Shown here piece by piece: positions 7,678 through 14,650 of a stretch of 15,816 nt of DNA. The notes beneath the pieces are model-generated. The model ran no database searches, was not told the origin of the DNA, and saw only the letters and a program-made list of their open reading frames with translations. A program made the translations under genes and the position numbers. The DNA is taken from positions 1-15,816 of the forward strand of contig CAMLOZ010000015.1 of the NCBI GenBank assembly GCA_946481625.1, in the 5' to 3' direction. Source of the DNA: an uncultured Haloferula sp. (GTDB lineage: Bacteria; Verrucomicrobiota; Verrucomicrobiae; Verrucomicrobiales; Akkermansiaceae). Position 1 is the first letter of the stretch, and every line of letters begins with the position of its first letter.

Positions 7678-8117
7678 AGCCCGGCCCCGAGCTCAAAGCT
7701 GCCGCCGCCGAGGTCCGGGCCATTTACCGCGAATGGGAGCAGCGCCCCATCGAGCGGACTTGTACCGGCCGCGGCGACTGCTGCCGCTTCCGCCTCACCG
7801 GTTGCACGCCCTTCCTCACCAAGGGCGAGGCCTTGGTCGCCGCGATCGCCTGGCGGGCCGCCGGGCGCACCACCGTGCCCGAGTCCCCGGACGGTGCCTG
7901 CCCCTTTCTCAAGGGCGGGCGCTGCCAGATTTACGAAGGCCGCCCTTTCGGCTGCCGCACCCACTTCTGCGATGCCGCCGGCGGCCCCGCCACCCGGAAG
8001 GAAGTGCGGGACCTGATCCAGCGTCTCGAAGAAATCGACACCCGCTTGGGCGGCAAGGGCGGAGTGAATCTCCCCGCCGCGGTTGCCGCGGCCATGACCC
8101 CGGAAAAGCGGCGCTGA
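7674..8117 (+). CDS. YkgJ-family cysteine-cluster protein
   Basis: This 147-residue cytosolic protein belongs to the YkgJ/CxxCxxCC family (PF03692), thought to bind zinc or an iron-sulfur cluster. Eight cysteines are conserved in position: C30, C36, C37 and C44 in the front half, then C76, C84, C94 and C99 in ACPFLKGGRCQIYEGRPFGCRTHFC-type spacing. The start is GTG at 7674-7676, overlapping the DUF1080 stop by four bases (GTGA), which points to translational coupling; the ATG-free start fits because no upstream in-frame ATG is usable. Coupling a cytosolic cysteine-cluster protein to a secreted sugar-binding or hydrolase protein has no obvious biochemical logic. A strong hairpin follows 27 bp after the stop. 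Confidence 0.85.
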   Translation: MKPGPELKAAAAEVRAIYREWEQRPIERTCTGRGDCCRFRLTGCTPFLTKGEALVAAIAWRAAGRTTVPESPDGACPFLKGGRCQIYEGRPFGCRTHFCDAAGGPATRKEVRDLIQRLEEIDTRLGGKGGVNLPAAVAAAMTPEKRR

Positions 8118-8143
8118 GAGACCTCCCATCCAGGCAAAGAATT

Positions 8144-8169
8144 GCCGCCGGGGTCCCACCCCCGGCGGC
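8144..8169. terminator. Strong hairpin between converging genes
   Basis: A perfect 10-bp GC stem (GCCGCCGGGG at 8144-8153, CCCCGGCGGC at 8160-8169) with a 6-nt loop lies just after the YkgJ gene, facing the M48 gene. Neither side has a real T-run, so it is a likely transcript end or 3' stabiliser rather than a classic intrinsic terminator. The remaining 8170-8333 shows no gene. Confidence 0.5.
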
Positions 8170-8333
8170 TAAAACCGTCAACCCCTACGCCCGTTGCCGG
8201 GCCTCGGAAGCTGACAATATGCTGTTCACCCTTACATGAAAACACACGCAAAGCGCGGTCTTCATGAAGTGAGACCCGCAGCGGCACCGGATGTTCAAAG
8301 ATTCCGAAACTTTTTTCGCGGAGTCTCCCGGAG

Positions 8334-10184
8334 CTACTTCCGCCGGTAGATTTCGCTATCCGCCACCTGACGGCGAATCGCCCGCAGGACCGGCTTGGTC
8401 CCCTCGTCGTAGCGGAGGGGCTGAACGTAGGCGTCAACGTCCCAGCGCTCCGCGATTCGGGAGAGCACCTGCTGTTGCATCCGTTCCGAAACAGGCTTGA
8501 AGGCCGGCCAGCGGGCCTCCACCACCAGCACCAAATGCCGCCAAGAGGGAAAGTACTTCACCTCCTTTGCCCCTAACCAGACACGCCTCACTGCAGGATC
8601 CCCCGCGAGGATCTCCCGCAACAGCTCCAATTCAGTCCCCCCCAAATCATGGGGCAGGAAGGAATCGCCATGGTTCACCTGGCCGCGTTCGATCAGGGCG
8701 GAGCGCATTTCACGCTCATGGCGTTCGGCCCGCTGCGCGAGCAAGGTCGCCTCCGCCGGATCACCGAAGCGGGAATGATAGCGCGCCAAAGTCTCGTAGG
8801 CCCGAGCCGCAATGGTCGGGTCCGAGGCGGCCCTCTCCAGAAAAGCGGTCGAGCCTGCGTGGCCCTTCTCAGCCAAATGGCACCCGCGGAGAAACAAGGC
8901 TCCGGAGTGGTCGGGGCGGCACTCCAGAAGAGAGAGCACCTCCGGTTGGATCTTTTCCAACCCGTCGAGACGCGACAGGGCGGCGATCCGCTTCCATGCT
9001 TCCTGAACACTCCGGTGATCGGCTGCGGCATCGCTTCTTCCGCGGCCGGCTTTCCGCGCGGCCAAGGCGGCAGCGAGCCACACGGAACTGAAACGGGCAC
9101 GGACTCCGTCAACAAACGAATCGTCCAACAAGTCCTCCGCGGCACCCGGGGATGGGACCAAGGAACCGGCGGGCACCTTGGAATGGCCCAGGCGGGTGAG
9201 TCTCTCGGCAAGTCCGGGATGCAGGCCGGTCGCGTCGGTCGGTCGAGCGAAGGCTTGCGCCTCCCAGCGCTCTTCGGTCGCCGGATCGGGAACGGTACGG
9301 ATCAGCGCGGACACCCGCTCCATCACATCCGGCGGCAGTTCGGCGCTATCGGGAATCGCAGCCTCGAGCGGCTGCCATAATTGTTCGTCCAAGCGCAGCC
9401 TTTGGATGGCGAGCCGCCGCAATCCCGACGCCAACGCCTCCGGGGAGACGGTCTCGGCCGAGATCCGGTCGGCCTCCAGCTGGTTGTACCGGGAGAGGAG
9501 AAAGGCTCTGGAATTGAAACGCGGCCAGAACCAGTGGAAGAACCTGGAGAGAAGGGGGCGGAACGGACTGGTGGACATGTGGCCCACGATCTTCTCCACC
9601 GTGATGCGGGTCCGGTGAAGCCACGCGCGGATCCTGCCGTCGGGGCCCGTCACATGTGCTGCCTCGTGGGCCAGGAGAGCCTGGAATTCCTCCACCGTGA
9701 GTGCCTCCATGAGCGGGAGGCCGATCACGAGATAGGTACGGTACCATCCGAACACTCCGAGGCGGGGATTCTGGACGGCGGAAATATCCAACCCGGCATC
9801 GAGAAGGACCTGATGAAACCGGACGCAGCCTGTAGCGGCCACGGTATCCCGGATCAGGCGGTGCAGACGGGGGTGGCGGTCCTCGTCCACCACGACTCCT
9901 TCGGGGGGGGCGAAGCGGACCCAGAGGCAGCCGAGAATCAGGACGGAAGCAAGCGAGCCGGCGAGAGCCACGGCACCGGCAATTAGGGTGCCGGCCGGGC
10001 CTTGGAACCTTAGTGCGATATAAAGCCCGGCGATGAAAACAAGGGCGCAGGCCGAGAGGGCGGCGAAGATAACGATATATCCCAAGATCACCCAAATCAG
10101 GGTCTCCCTCAATAGGCCCCGGGGCTGGGCACTCCAGGAGTGATCCAGTTCTGCTACAAGGGAATGGAAAGTCTCGCGGGTCAT
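8334..10184 (-). CDS. Membrane M48-family metalloprotease with TPR-like tail
   Basis: This 616-residue protein is a predicted zinc peptidase of the M48 (HtpX/Ste24-like) group. Two hydrophobic segments (about 24-57 and 62-91) anchor it in the membrane. The zinc site is HEAAH at 173-177 with third ligand E237 in the LEADR motif. A helical region follows, with a TPR-like repeat around HSGALFLRGCHLAEKG, and then a small alpha/beta C-terminal domain of unknown type. M48 proteases usually take part in membrane or envelope protein quality control; the substrate here is unknown. The gene contains an 8-C run on its own strand (9903-9910), but the frame before and after it both look authentic. A second 8-base run (10190-10197) lies directly upstream of the ATG, and no Shine-Dalgarno is seen. 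It converges on the YkgJ gene. Confidence 0.85.
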   Translation of the reverse strand: MTRETFHSLVAELDHSWSAQPRGLLRETLIWVILGYIVIFAALSACALVFIAGLYIALRFQGPAGTLIAGAVALAGSLASVLILGCLWVRFAPPEGVVVDEDRHPRLHRLIRDTVAATGCVRFHQVLLDAGLDISAVQNPRLGVFGWYRTYLVIGLPLMEALTVEEFQALLAHEAAHVTGPDGRIRAWLHRTRITVEKIVGHMSTSPFRPLLSRFFHWFWPRFNSRAFLLSRYNQLEADRISAETVSPEALASGLRRLAIQRLRLDEQLWQPLEAAIPDSAELPPDVMERVSALIRTVPDPATEERWEAQAFARPTDATGLHPGLAERLTRLGHSKVPAGSLVPSPGAAEDLLDDSFVDGVRARFSSVWLAAALAARKAGRGRSDAAADHRSVQEAWKRIAALSRLDGLEKIQPEVLSLLECRPDHSGALFLRGCHLAEKGHAGSTAFLERAASDPTIAARAYETLARYHSRFGDPAEATLLAQRAERHEREMRSALIERGQVNHGDSFLPHDLGGTELELLREILAGDPAVRRVWLGAKEVKYFPSWRHLVLVVEARWPAFKPVSERMQQQVLSRIAERWDVDAYVQPLRYDEGTKPVLRAIRRQVADSEIYRRK

Positions 10185-10622
10185 CCGCAGGGGGGGGCCA
10201 ATGTGCGGGCGGTGGTTAAGCTAACCGGGCGAATAACACAACCTTAAAAACGTATCATTCGTTAATAGGCAAGGCATCATGAAATCCATTTCAACCCAGC
10301 GCAATATTCAGAGAATCAATTGCATACAGCCCCGACCCGATTCAGACCAAATCGCCGGAATGCGGGAGAAAAATGACATGACATCGGTTGCGAAAGAGAA
10401 ACGTTTCCCATAGATCAAAAGTCACAACATCGCCGCAAAATCGGACACCACCCTGTCGGCCCGATTCTTGCAGGCTGCACGACGAGCCTCATGCACGCTG
10501 CATTCGGAGGGTGCGAGGGGATGAGGACCTATCCTTGTAAATGATTTATAATCAATAAATTACATCATCATGTCAGGCCGGGCACGGGCTCTGCGGATGA
10601 AACTCCGCCAAGACGCATTCCC
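10185..10622. other. 438-bp AT-richer intergenic region
   Basis: This gap lies between the divergent M48 and lipoprotein genes and is less GC-rich than its surroundings. It contains a palindrome TGAAAT-CC-ATTTCA (10280-10293), a near-palindrome GGTTA-AGC-TAACC (10214-10226) and a perfect TATAAT (10547-10552). A 44-codon open frame (10279-10413) has no recognisable features. I see no RNA gene here. Confidence 0.45.
10547..10552 (+). promoter_or_regulatory. Possible -10 box for the lipoprotein gene
   Basis: A perfect TATAAT sits 70 bp upstream of the lipoprotein ATG in an AT-rich stretch. No matching -35 is found at 16-18 bp; the nearest TTGTAA (10535-10540) is only 6 bp away. A small hairpin (GCGGA/TCCGC, 10593-10608) lies in the presumed leader just before the start codon. 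Confidence 0.35.
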
Positions 10623-11048
10623 ATGAAAACAAAACCGACCGTATTGATGCTGATCGCCGCGGGAGCCGGGGCTCTCCTCACCAGTTGTGTGGACTACTAT
10701 GGCTCGACCGCCGTGGTGGAACCCGCCTACCGCCCGGGCTATGTGGTGCACACCCTGCCTTCCGGGTACCGGGCCGAGGTGATCGGCGGCACCCGCTATT
10801 ACTACCACAACAATGTGTATTATCGTCCCCAGGGCCGGAGCTACGTCGTGGTGGAATCGCCTCACATGCGCCACCACGACCATTGGGACCACCGCCGGCC
10901 CGGGCGGGATCGCCATGTCACGGTGATCCGCGAGCTTCCCAGCGGCTACACGGTGGTGAATCACCGCGGGCAACGCTACTACCGCGCGGGCAACCGCTAC
11001 TACCAGTCGAGCGCGGGCGGCTACATCATCGTGGACAGCCCGTTCTGA
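10623..11048 (+). CDS. Small lipoprotein with duplicated Tyr-rich motif (DUF6515-like)
   Basis: This 141-residue protein has a lipoprotein signal peptide with lipobox LLTSC (lipidated Cys22), so it should be anchored in the envelope. The mature part contains the same motif twice: LPSGYRAEVIGGTRYYYHNN (about 45-64) followed by YYRP and SYVVVESP, and LPSGYTVVNHRGQRYYRAGN (about 107-126) followed by YYQS and GYIIVDSP. The two copies are separated by a His/Arg-rich linker. The pattern resembles small DUF6515-type exported proteins of unknown function; this match is from memory. Its own promoter-like element and terminator indicate a monocistronic unit. No Shine-Dalgarno is visible. Confidence 0.8.
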   Translation: MKTKPTVLMLIAAGAGALLTSCVDYYGSTAVVEPAYRPGYVVHTLPSGYRAEVIGGTRYYYHNNVYYRPQGRSYVVVESPHMRHHDHWDHRRPGRDRHVTVIRELPSGYTVVNHRGQRYYRAGNRYYQSSAGGYIIVDSPF

Positions 11049-11071
11049 GTCCCTCCTCGGAAATACTGCCA

Positions 11072-11105
11072 GCCCGTCCGTGCCTGCGGACGGGCCTTTT
11101 TGTTT
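11072..11105 (+). terminator. Intrinsic terminator of the lipoprotein gene
   Basis: A perfect 9-bp stem GCCCGTCCG (11072-11080) / CGGACGGGC (11087-11095) with a 6-nt loop is followed by CTTTTTGTTTG. It lies 23 bp after the stop codon and separates the lipoprotein gene from the GH43 gene. Confidence 0.92.
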
Positions 11106-11176
11106 GTCAGGCAGACCCGGTTCACAGGGCAAGATTTTCGCAAGACGGGAAGGCGGAGGGGCGGTAACGAAGAAGC

Positions 11177-12121
11177 ATGCTCCTGCGCCTGATGACCCTC
11201 GGTTCCTTGATCCTGACGCTCCGGGCGAATCCGGTGATGGACGGCGCGGATCCGCATGCACTGGTCGTCGGGAAGGACTACTGGCTCTACCCGACGGAGG
11301 CGCGTAGCCGGAGGCCGGTCTTCGCGGCGTACCGGTCGAGCGATCTGCGGAATTGGAAACGAGAGGGGACGATCCTGGATCTGGACAAGGTGCCGTGGGT
11401 GAAGGCGGATGGAGCGCCGTGGCACGGAGCATGGGCACCGGCGATGGCGGTGAAGGGAGGAAAGTTCTACTTCTACTATTCGGTGGGGCCGCAGAATCCG
11501 ACGCCGAGCCGGATCGGGGTGGCCGTGGGAAATTCGCCGACGGGGCCCTTTGTGGATAGCGGGAAGGCGTTGCTGACGGGGGGAAACGGCTTCGAGGCGA
11601 TCGATCCGATGGTGTTCGTGGATCCGGCGGATGGCAGGGCGTGGTTCTATGCCGGCGGGAGCGCGGGTGCGAAGCTGCGGGTCTTCGAACTGGGGGAGGA
11701 CATGGTGTCCCTCAAGCGGGAGGTGGAAGTGGCGCAGCCGGAGAAATTCACGGAGGGGGCCTTCATGCACCGGCGGGAGAAGACCTACTACCTCTCCTAC
11801 AGCCACGGGAAGTGGAACGACGCGACCTACTCGGTACACTACGCGACCGGCTCTTCCCCGGCGGGGCCGTGGCAGTACCGCGGATGCATTCTGGAGAGCG
11901 ATGCGAAGCACCAGGGACCGGGGCATCATTCGTTCGTCGAAAACCCGTCCACGAAGGAGTGGTTCATCGTGTATCACCGCTGGGAGACGGCGAAGAAGGA
12001 GGGGCCGTTCCGCGGGGGACGGAAGATCGCGGTGGAGAAGGTGGAGTACGACGGGAAGGGGTTGATCAAGCCGATCCGAATGACGGACGGGAAGTCGCCG
12101 GTGTCTCCGGTGAGGAGGTAA
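11177..12121 (+). CDS. Secreted GH43-family glycosidase
   Basis: This 314-residue protein is a five-bladed-propeller glycoside hydrolase of family 43, whose members cleave arabinose or xylose linkages in plant polysaccharides. The three catalytic carboxylates can be placed: base D25 in DGADPH, pKa-modulating D143 in AIDPMVF, and acid E193 in FTEGAFM. Other family landmarks are HGAWAPAMAVKGGKFYFYYS and the GPGHHSF segment near the C-terminus. The first 17 residues form a short signal peptide, likely cleaved near LRA-NP, so the enzyme should act outside the cytoplasm. The ATG at 11177 is preceded by GAAGAAG, a plausible weak ribosome-binding site. No carbohydrate-binding module is attached. The plus strand is strikingly G-rich here, unlike the plus-strand genes further left. 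Linkage specificity cannot be assigned. Confidence 0.9.
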   Translation: MLLRLMTLGSLILTLRANPVMDGADPHALVVGKDYWLYPTEARSRRPVFAAYRSSDLRNWKREGTILDLDKVPWVKADGAPWHGAWAPAMAVKGGKFYFYYSVGPQNPTPSRIGVAVGNSPTGPFVDSGKALLTGGNGFEAIDPMVFVDPADGRAWFYAGGSAGAKLRVFELGEDMVSLKREVEVAQPEKFTEGAFMHRREKTYYLSYSHGKWNDATYSVHYATGSSPAGPWQYRGCILESDAKHQGPGHHSFVENPSTKEWFIVYHRWETAKKEGPFRGGRKIAVEKVEYDGKGLIKPIRMTDGKSPVSPVRR

Positions 12122-12153
12122 GGGAGGGCGAAGGGAGAATCGGGCGGCGCTGC

Positions 12154-12273
12154 GATCCCTCCGGGATCAAAGAGGACTGGCGGTTAGAGAAAGCAGGATG
12201 CGGAGGGGAATGCCAACCACCCCCGGCCGCGCGTCTCGGAGAGACGTCCCTGCCTTTTGCGAGGCAGGAACGT
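12154..12273. repeat. Three hairpins between converging GH43 and YCII genes
   Basis: The 182-bp gap between the converging genes holds GATCCC-TCC-GGGATC (12154-12168) and CGTCTC-GGA-GAGACG (12232-12246). It also holds a longer 11-bp stem with one mismatch, ACGTCCCTGCC/GGCAGGAACGT (12244-12254 and 12263-12273). None is followed by a T-run. The last hairpin's loop side carries GCCTCGCAA on the minus strand, which recurs in the element at 14815-14862. Confidence 0.45.
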
Positions 12274-12303
12274 TAGAAGGGGCGCGGGACACCCCTCCTT
12301 GAT

Positions 12304-12747
12304 TCAGGCGGTGGCGGCGGGCCGTTCGCGGAGGCGTTCGTAGACGGGGCATTCCGCGGCAACCTGGCGGACTTCGGTGACCATGCCGTGCTTGAGGAGG
12401 GGCGAACTGCGGGCAATCGCGACGGCCTCGTCCATGGTATCGACCCTGATGATGAGATAGCCGGCGACGGCTTCCTTGGCCTCGACGAAGGGGCCGTCGG
12501 TGACGGAAACCTCGCCATTCCGGATGGTGACGGACTTGCCGCCTTCATGGAGCGGGGTGCCGCCAACCACGATGCCGCGGCTGGCGATACCGTCGAACCA
12601 GCGGGTGATCTCGTCCATGACCTGCGTGATCTGCTCCGGGGTCATGTCCATGTCCCAGGGGCCATGGCGGAACAGGAACATGTATTGGGCGGGATCGGCG
12701 TGCGGATTTTCGGATGAACCGACGGGGTGATGGTTTTTGATCGGCAT
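12304..12747 (-). CDS. YCII-related domain protein
   Basis: This 147-residue cytosolic protein has one YCII/DGPF domain (PF03795). The ferredoxin-like core starts at YMFLFRHGPWDMDMTPEQI, and the family signature appears as VTDGPFVEAKEAVAGYLII with the C-terminal helix DTMDEAVAIARSSPLL. YCII proteins are small dimers of uncertain function, often encoded beside ECF sigma factors, VOC and SRPBCC genes. The start ATG at 12745-12747 gives a short N-terminal tail before the domain. It is the last gene of the minus-strand run, 32 bp after the SRPBCC gene. Confidence 0.88.
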   Translation of the reverse strand: MPIKNHHPVGSSENPHADPAQYMFLFRHGPWDMDMTPEQITQVMDEITRWFDGIASRGIVVGGTPLHEGGKSVTIRNGEVSVTDGPFVEAKEAVAGYLIIRVDTMDEAVAIARSSPLLKHGMVTEVRQVAAECPVYERLRERPAATA

Positions 12748-12779
12748 GATTCCGGAGGATGGGAATGAAGGGAGACGGG

Positions 12780-13310
12780 TTACTTGGAGGCTTCGGCGGC
12801 GGACTTGATTCCGGCGAGGCCCTTCTCGAAATCGCCGCCGACCATCTTGTCCATGTCCATGAAGAGGCCGAAGGCCTTGCCCAGGAAGTTGTTCTTCCCG
12901 GTCATCGTCCAGGTGACGGCGGTACCGGTACCCTCGGGCTTGAAGGTGAAATCAACATCGTTGTCCGCCTTGAAGGGCTTGACGAAGATCAGGTCGATCA
13001 TCACCCGTTCGGCGGGCTGGCTTTCGACGATGGTCATGTTGCCTTCGCCGGTTTTTTCGCTGACCCAGGCGTACTTCGCCCCTTTCCCCTCGGACGGTCC
13101 GTCGAAGGTGACCTTGGTGTCCGGGTCCATCTTCAGCCACGGGGACCATGCCTCCCACTTGCGGAAATCGTTCACCTGGGTGAAGACGGCGGCAGGCGGG
13201 GCGTTCACGGTGGTGGAGCGGCTGATGGTGAAGTCGGCCGGCTGCATCGCGATGACCGCGACGAGCACCACGAGGACAACCAGCAAGGCGAGAAGGATCT
13301 TCTTGAACAT
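12780..13310 (-). CDS. Membrane-anchored SRPBCC (START-like) protein
   Basis: This 176-residue protein has an N-terminal membrane helix (residues about 4-22, all Leu/Val/Ile/Ala) followed by an SRPBCC fold of the polyketide-cyclase type. Landmarks are FTISRSTTVNAPPAAVFTQV, the DFRKWEAWSPWLKMDP segment, and the long C-terminal helix from FLGKAFGLFMDMDKMVGGDF. The fold forms a deep hydrophobic pocket for a lipid-like ligand; the ligand is unknown here. It sits between the VOC and YCII genes with gaps of about 33 bp on each side, suggesting co-transcription. The leader has CTCCC rather than a Shine-Dalgarno. Confidence 0.88.
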   Translation of the reverse strand: MFKKILLALLVVLVVLVAVIAMQPADFTISRSTTVNAPPAAVFTQVNDFRKWEAWSPWLKMDPDTKVTFDGPSEGKGAKYAWVSEKTGEGNMTIVESQPAERVMIDLIFVKPFKADNDVDFTFKPEGTGTAVTWTMTGKNNFLGKAFGLFMDMDKMVGGDFEKGLAGIKSAAEASK

Positions 13311-13343
13311 GACCGGGAGGGGAAGGGATGGAGTGACGGTGAC

Positions 13344-13760
13344 TCAGGGGACGACATTGATCATCCAGGCGACGCCGAAGCGGTCGGTGACCATGCCGAA
13401 GCAGGGGGACCAGAAGGTCTTGCCGAGCGGCATGGTGATCTGCCCACCCTCCTTGAGGGCATCGAAGATCTTGTGGGCGTCCGCCTCGGTGGCGGGGTTG
13501 AGGGAGAGGGACATGCCTTCGAAGGTCGGGCCCTTGTCGCCGGTGCACTGGCCGTCGGAGACCATGAGGATGCTGTCCCCGATCTTGAGGCTGCCGTGCA
13601 TGATCTTCTCGCCATCGGGAGCGGGGCCGTCGCCGCAGGGCTCGGGGCTGTCCTTGAAGCGCATGAGCATCTGGACTTCGGCACCGAGCGCCTGTTTGTA
13701 GAATTCGACGGCTTCTTCACAACGGCCGGAGAAGCCCCAGAGGTACGGTTCGATTTTCAT
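13344..13760 (-). CDS. VOC-family protein (PhnB-like)
   Basis: This 138-residue protein belongs to the vicinal-oxygen-chelate superfamily, PhnB/3-dmu-9 3-mt type (PF06983). Typical features are IEPYLWGFSGRCEEAVEFYK at the N-terminus, MHGSLKIGDSILMVSD in the centre, and WSPCFGMVTDRFGVAWMINV at the end. PhnB-like members mostly lack a full metal site, and no enzymatic role is established for this branch. ATG 13758-13760 is chosen since the next possible start upstream is a TTG leading to a short tail without family character. It follows a hairpin with poly-T (13817-13843), so it may have its own promoter or depend on readthrough. Confidence 0.88.
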   Translation of the reverse strand: MKIEPYLWGFSGRCEEAVEFYKQALGAEVQMLMRFKDSPEPCGDGPAPDGEKIMHGSLKIGDSILMVSDGQCTGDKGPTFEGMSLSLNPATEADAHKIFDALKEGGQITMPLGKTFWSPCFGMVTDRFGVAWMINVVP

Positions 13761-13816
13761 CAGTGGTTTGGATTGAGGAGTGATGGTTTCAGGCAAGCGA
13801 CGAGCGGGCTGCCAGG

Positions 13817-13843
13817 AAAAGGACAGTCGCTGTCGTTTTTTTT
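13817..13843. terminator. Bidirectional hairpin terminator between DUF1428 and VOC genes
   Basis: The stem GACAG-TCG-CTGTC (13822-13834) is flanked by AAAA on the left and eight T on the right, extending the pairing across one mismatch. On the plus strand it ends in T8; on the minus strand it ends in CTTTTCC. For the minus-strand genes it would terminate or attenuate transcripts from DUF1428 into the VOC gene. Confidence 0.55.
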
Positions 13844-13895
13844 GAGGAAGGGGCGCGGGATCAGGATGGAGGGGATTACCGATCGGGGGACCGGC

Positions 13896-14258
13896 TCAGG
13901 CCTCGACGATGGTTTTGAAGCCGCCGTAGGCCATTTTCTTGCAGTCGAAGGGCATTCCTTCGGGGCCGCACATCTCGTTCATCCGGGGGTCGGCCATGAC
14001 CTTGGCGTTCACCTCGTCGCGGTGTTCGCGGGATTTGTAGGTGATGTAGGCGAAGACCACGGTGTCGTCCGGGCCGGCATGGGCGAGGGCGGGGAAGGTG
14101 AGCACGTCCTTGATCTCAAGGTCCTCGCCGACGCATTCACGGTACTCGAGGGCACCGTATTCCTTCCAGATTTTCGAAGCCTGCTCCGCGATGCCGCGGT
14201 AAACCTCGATCTTGTCCTTGGGCAGCGGCAGCACGAATCCATCAACGTATAGAGACAT
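13896..14258 (-). CDS. DUF1428 family protein (YbaA-like)
   Basis: This 120-residue cytosolic protein belongs to DUF1428 (PF07237), dimeric alpha+beta-barrel proteins including E. coli YbaA, with no known activity. Family landmarks are MSLYVDGFVLPLPKDKIEVY at the start, the KIWKEYGALEYRECVGEDL segment, FAYITYKSREHRDEVNAKVM, and MPFDCKKMAYGGFKTIVEA at the end. ATG 14256-14258 matches the usual family start; the longer open frame upstream reads the remnant's DNA in another frame. It lies 58 bp after the truncated DUF899 gene on the same strand. Confidence 0.9.
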   Translation of the reverse strand: MSLYVDGFVLPLPKDKIEVYRGIAEQASKIWKEYGALEYRECVGEDLEIKDVLTFPALAHAGPDDTVVFAYITYKSREHRDEVNAKVMADPRMNEMCGPEGMPFDCKKMAYGGFKTIVEA

Positions 14259-14316
14259 GGGTATTTTCGGGTTGGTTCTTATCCGCGGGAGGCGGGATAC
14301 GGGTTTCAGGAGAATC

Positions 14317-14496
14317 TCATTTCTCGACTTTCCCCCAAGGGATCTCGCGGCGCTTGGCACCGAGGGCGTCGCGGCGGCGGGTGAACTCCTTTTCCTCGGC
14401 CAGGAAGGGTTTGCGGGCTGCGAGCCATTCCGCTTGGGAAACGATGCGGTGCGCGGGAGTTTTCTTGTCGTTCCGTTCGATGGTTTGAGTGGTCAT
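14317..14496 (-). pseudogene. Truncated DUF899 (thioredoxin-like) gene, first 59 codons only
   Basis: A 59-residue frame starting at ATG 14494-14496 contains HRIVSQAEWLAARKPFLAEE and then KEFTRRRDALGAKRREIPWG-KVEK before a TGA. This closely matches the N-terminus of DUF899 proteins (PF05988), which are normally about 220-260 residues and continue with a thioredoxin-like domain. The thioredoxin-like part is absent: the DNA after the TGA does not resemble the family in any frame and leads into the DUF1428 gene. The reading frame itself is clean, so a recent truncation or a functional microprotein are both possible. No Shine-Dalgarno is seen. Confidence 0.7.
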
Positions 14497-14619
14497 GGCG
14501 AGGTGTTTGAAGGGATCGACGAACGGGTGCCCCGGATCTGGACAGGGGGGATCGATTTTTTGAGGACTAGCAACTTGAGGCAGCGAGGACAGGAATCAAC
14601 CGGGGATTTTGAAGCCAGC

Positions 14620-14649
14620 CACCAATCACTGATCTTACAATCACAAATC
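14620..14649 (+). repeat. 30-bp CAATC-rich intergenic repeat, copy 2
   Basis: On the plus strand this begins CACCAATCAC and is made of degenerate CAATCA-type units. It is the second copy of the element at 2387-2416 (25/30 identical, opposite genomic orientation). It directly precedes the frameshifted gene remnant at 14651-14818, at the edge of the apparent breakpoint. Confidence 0.5.
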
Positions 14650-14650
14650 T

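Noticed and set aside
10279..10413. 44-codon open frame in the AT-richer gap
   Set aside because: It begins inside a palindrome, has a weak AAGG at only 4 bp, and no hydrophobic segment, motif or neighbour logic.
10185..10622. Replication origin
   Set aside because: AT-richness and a possible skew change were suggestive, but no DnaA boxes, AT-rich repeats or replication genes are present.
12759..14252. 497-codon plus-strand open frame
   Set aside because: It runs antisense through four well-supported minus-strand genes (SRPBCC, VOC, DUF1428) and its protein is Gly/His/Asp-rich low-complexity sequence typical of GC-rich shadow frames.
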